Under the pieces are notes generated by a model, which was not told where the DNA came from, did no database searches, and saw only the letters and a program-made list of their open reading frames with translations. Shown here piece by piece: positions 5,467 to 5,766 of a stretch of 5,766 nucleotides of DNA (position 1 is the stretch's first letter; each line of letters begins with the position of its first letter). The translations under genes were made by a program, and so were the position numbers. This DNA is from an uncultured Stomatobaculum sp. (GTDB lineage: Bacteria; Bacillota; Clostridia; Lachnospirales; Lachnospiraceae): NCBI GenBank assembly GCA_938010625.1, contig CALLVJ010000007.1, forward strand, positions 1-5,766, read 5' to 3'.

Positions 5467-5766
5467 ATGGAAAAGAAGGGGTTTATACACAGTCTGCCAT
5501 TTCGTCTGATTATGGCGCTGGTGATTGGTCTGGTAGCCGGGCTGATCATGAACACAATGGAGAAGTCCGCTGTCATCACTGGTATTCTGAATGTCATCGT
5601 CACAGTCAAGTATATTACCGGTCAGTTTATCGGCTTCTGCGTGCCGTTAATTGTCATTGGTTTTATCGCGCCCTCTATCACGCGGATGGGAAACAATGCC
5701 TCCAGAATGCTTGGGGTCGCCCTGCTGATCGCTTATGTTTCCTCGATTGGCGCAGCATTTTCTTCT
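5467..5766 (+). CDS. Dicarboxylate/amino acid:cation symporter (DAACS family), 3' end off window
   Basis: These are the first 100 residues of a secondary transporter usually 400-430 residues long. After MEKKGFIHSLP there are hydrophobic segments at about 12-29 (RLIMALVIGLVAGLIMN), 37-65 (VTVKYITGQFIGFCVPLIVIGFIAP) and 80-100. The sequence FVPLIVIGFIAPSI-like followed by ITRMGNNASRMLGVALLIAYV is typical of the GltP/SstT/TcyP superfamily (here FCVPLIVIG). ATG 5467 has AGGAGG (5454-5459) 7 nt upstream, and only 25 nt separate it from the desulfidase-like gene, so both form one operon. The family moves glutamate, aspartate, serine/threonine or cystine with Na+ or H+. Given its partner, uptake of cysteine/cystine or serine is inferred. 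The frame is open to the window edge. Confidence 0.9.
   Translation, partial: MEKKGFIHSLPFRLIMALVIGLVAGLIMNTMEKSAVITGILNVIVTVKYITGQFIGFCVPLIVIGFIAPSITRMGNNASRMLGVALLIAYVSSIGAAFSS

Overview
The window looks like chromosomal DNA from an anaerobic, moderately GC-rich Clostridia-type Firmicute, possibly Lachnospiraceae. The evidence is strong AGGAGG-type ribosome binding sites, a lipoprotein-type binding protein, Crp/Fnr and FCD-type GntR regulators of clostridial flavour, and an oxygen-sensitive Fe-S cysteine/serine lyase family enzyme. The genus is inference. Nothing here looks like a phage, IS element, CRISPR array or RNA gene.

Left part (1-1668): a minus-strand ABC uptake operon of the iron/haem/corrinoid type. 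A substrate-binding lipoprotein (544-1506) is followed by a FecCD-family permease that starts on a GTG overlapping the lipoprotein stop codon by 4 bp and runs off the left edge. The divergent intergenic region carries a perfect 10-4-10 bp palindrome of Crp/Fnr type, a shared -10-like AT element and a terminator-like hairpin.

Middle (1669-3037): the divergent gene is a Crp/Fnr-family regulator that appears broken. About 29 nt are missing from its helix-turn-helix, removing the recognition helix and shifting the frame; the true C-terminus is readable in the +1 frame to 2365. Convergent to it is an unrecognised 155-residue protein on the minus strand with its own promoter and a good intrinsic terminator.

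Right part (3258-5766): a plus-strand module of three genes. It has a GntR/FCD regulator, then after 173 nt a separately promoted operon of a CyuA/YhaM (UPF0597)-type L-cysteine desulfidase-like enzyme and a dicarboxylate/amino-acid:cation symporter (cut by the right edge). The promoter before the enzyme overlaps a nested set of TGATAAT/ATTATCA half-sites, a plausible operator. The simplest reading is ligand-controlled import and breakdown of cysteine or a related amino acid.

The most notable points are the regulator with its DNA-reading helix deleted beside an apparently intact palindromic operator, the nested operator in front of the lyase gene, and the pairing of an FCD regulator with a CyuA-like enzyme and a DAACS transporter.
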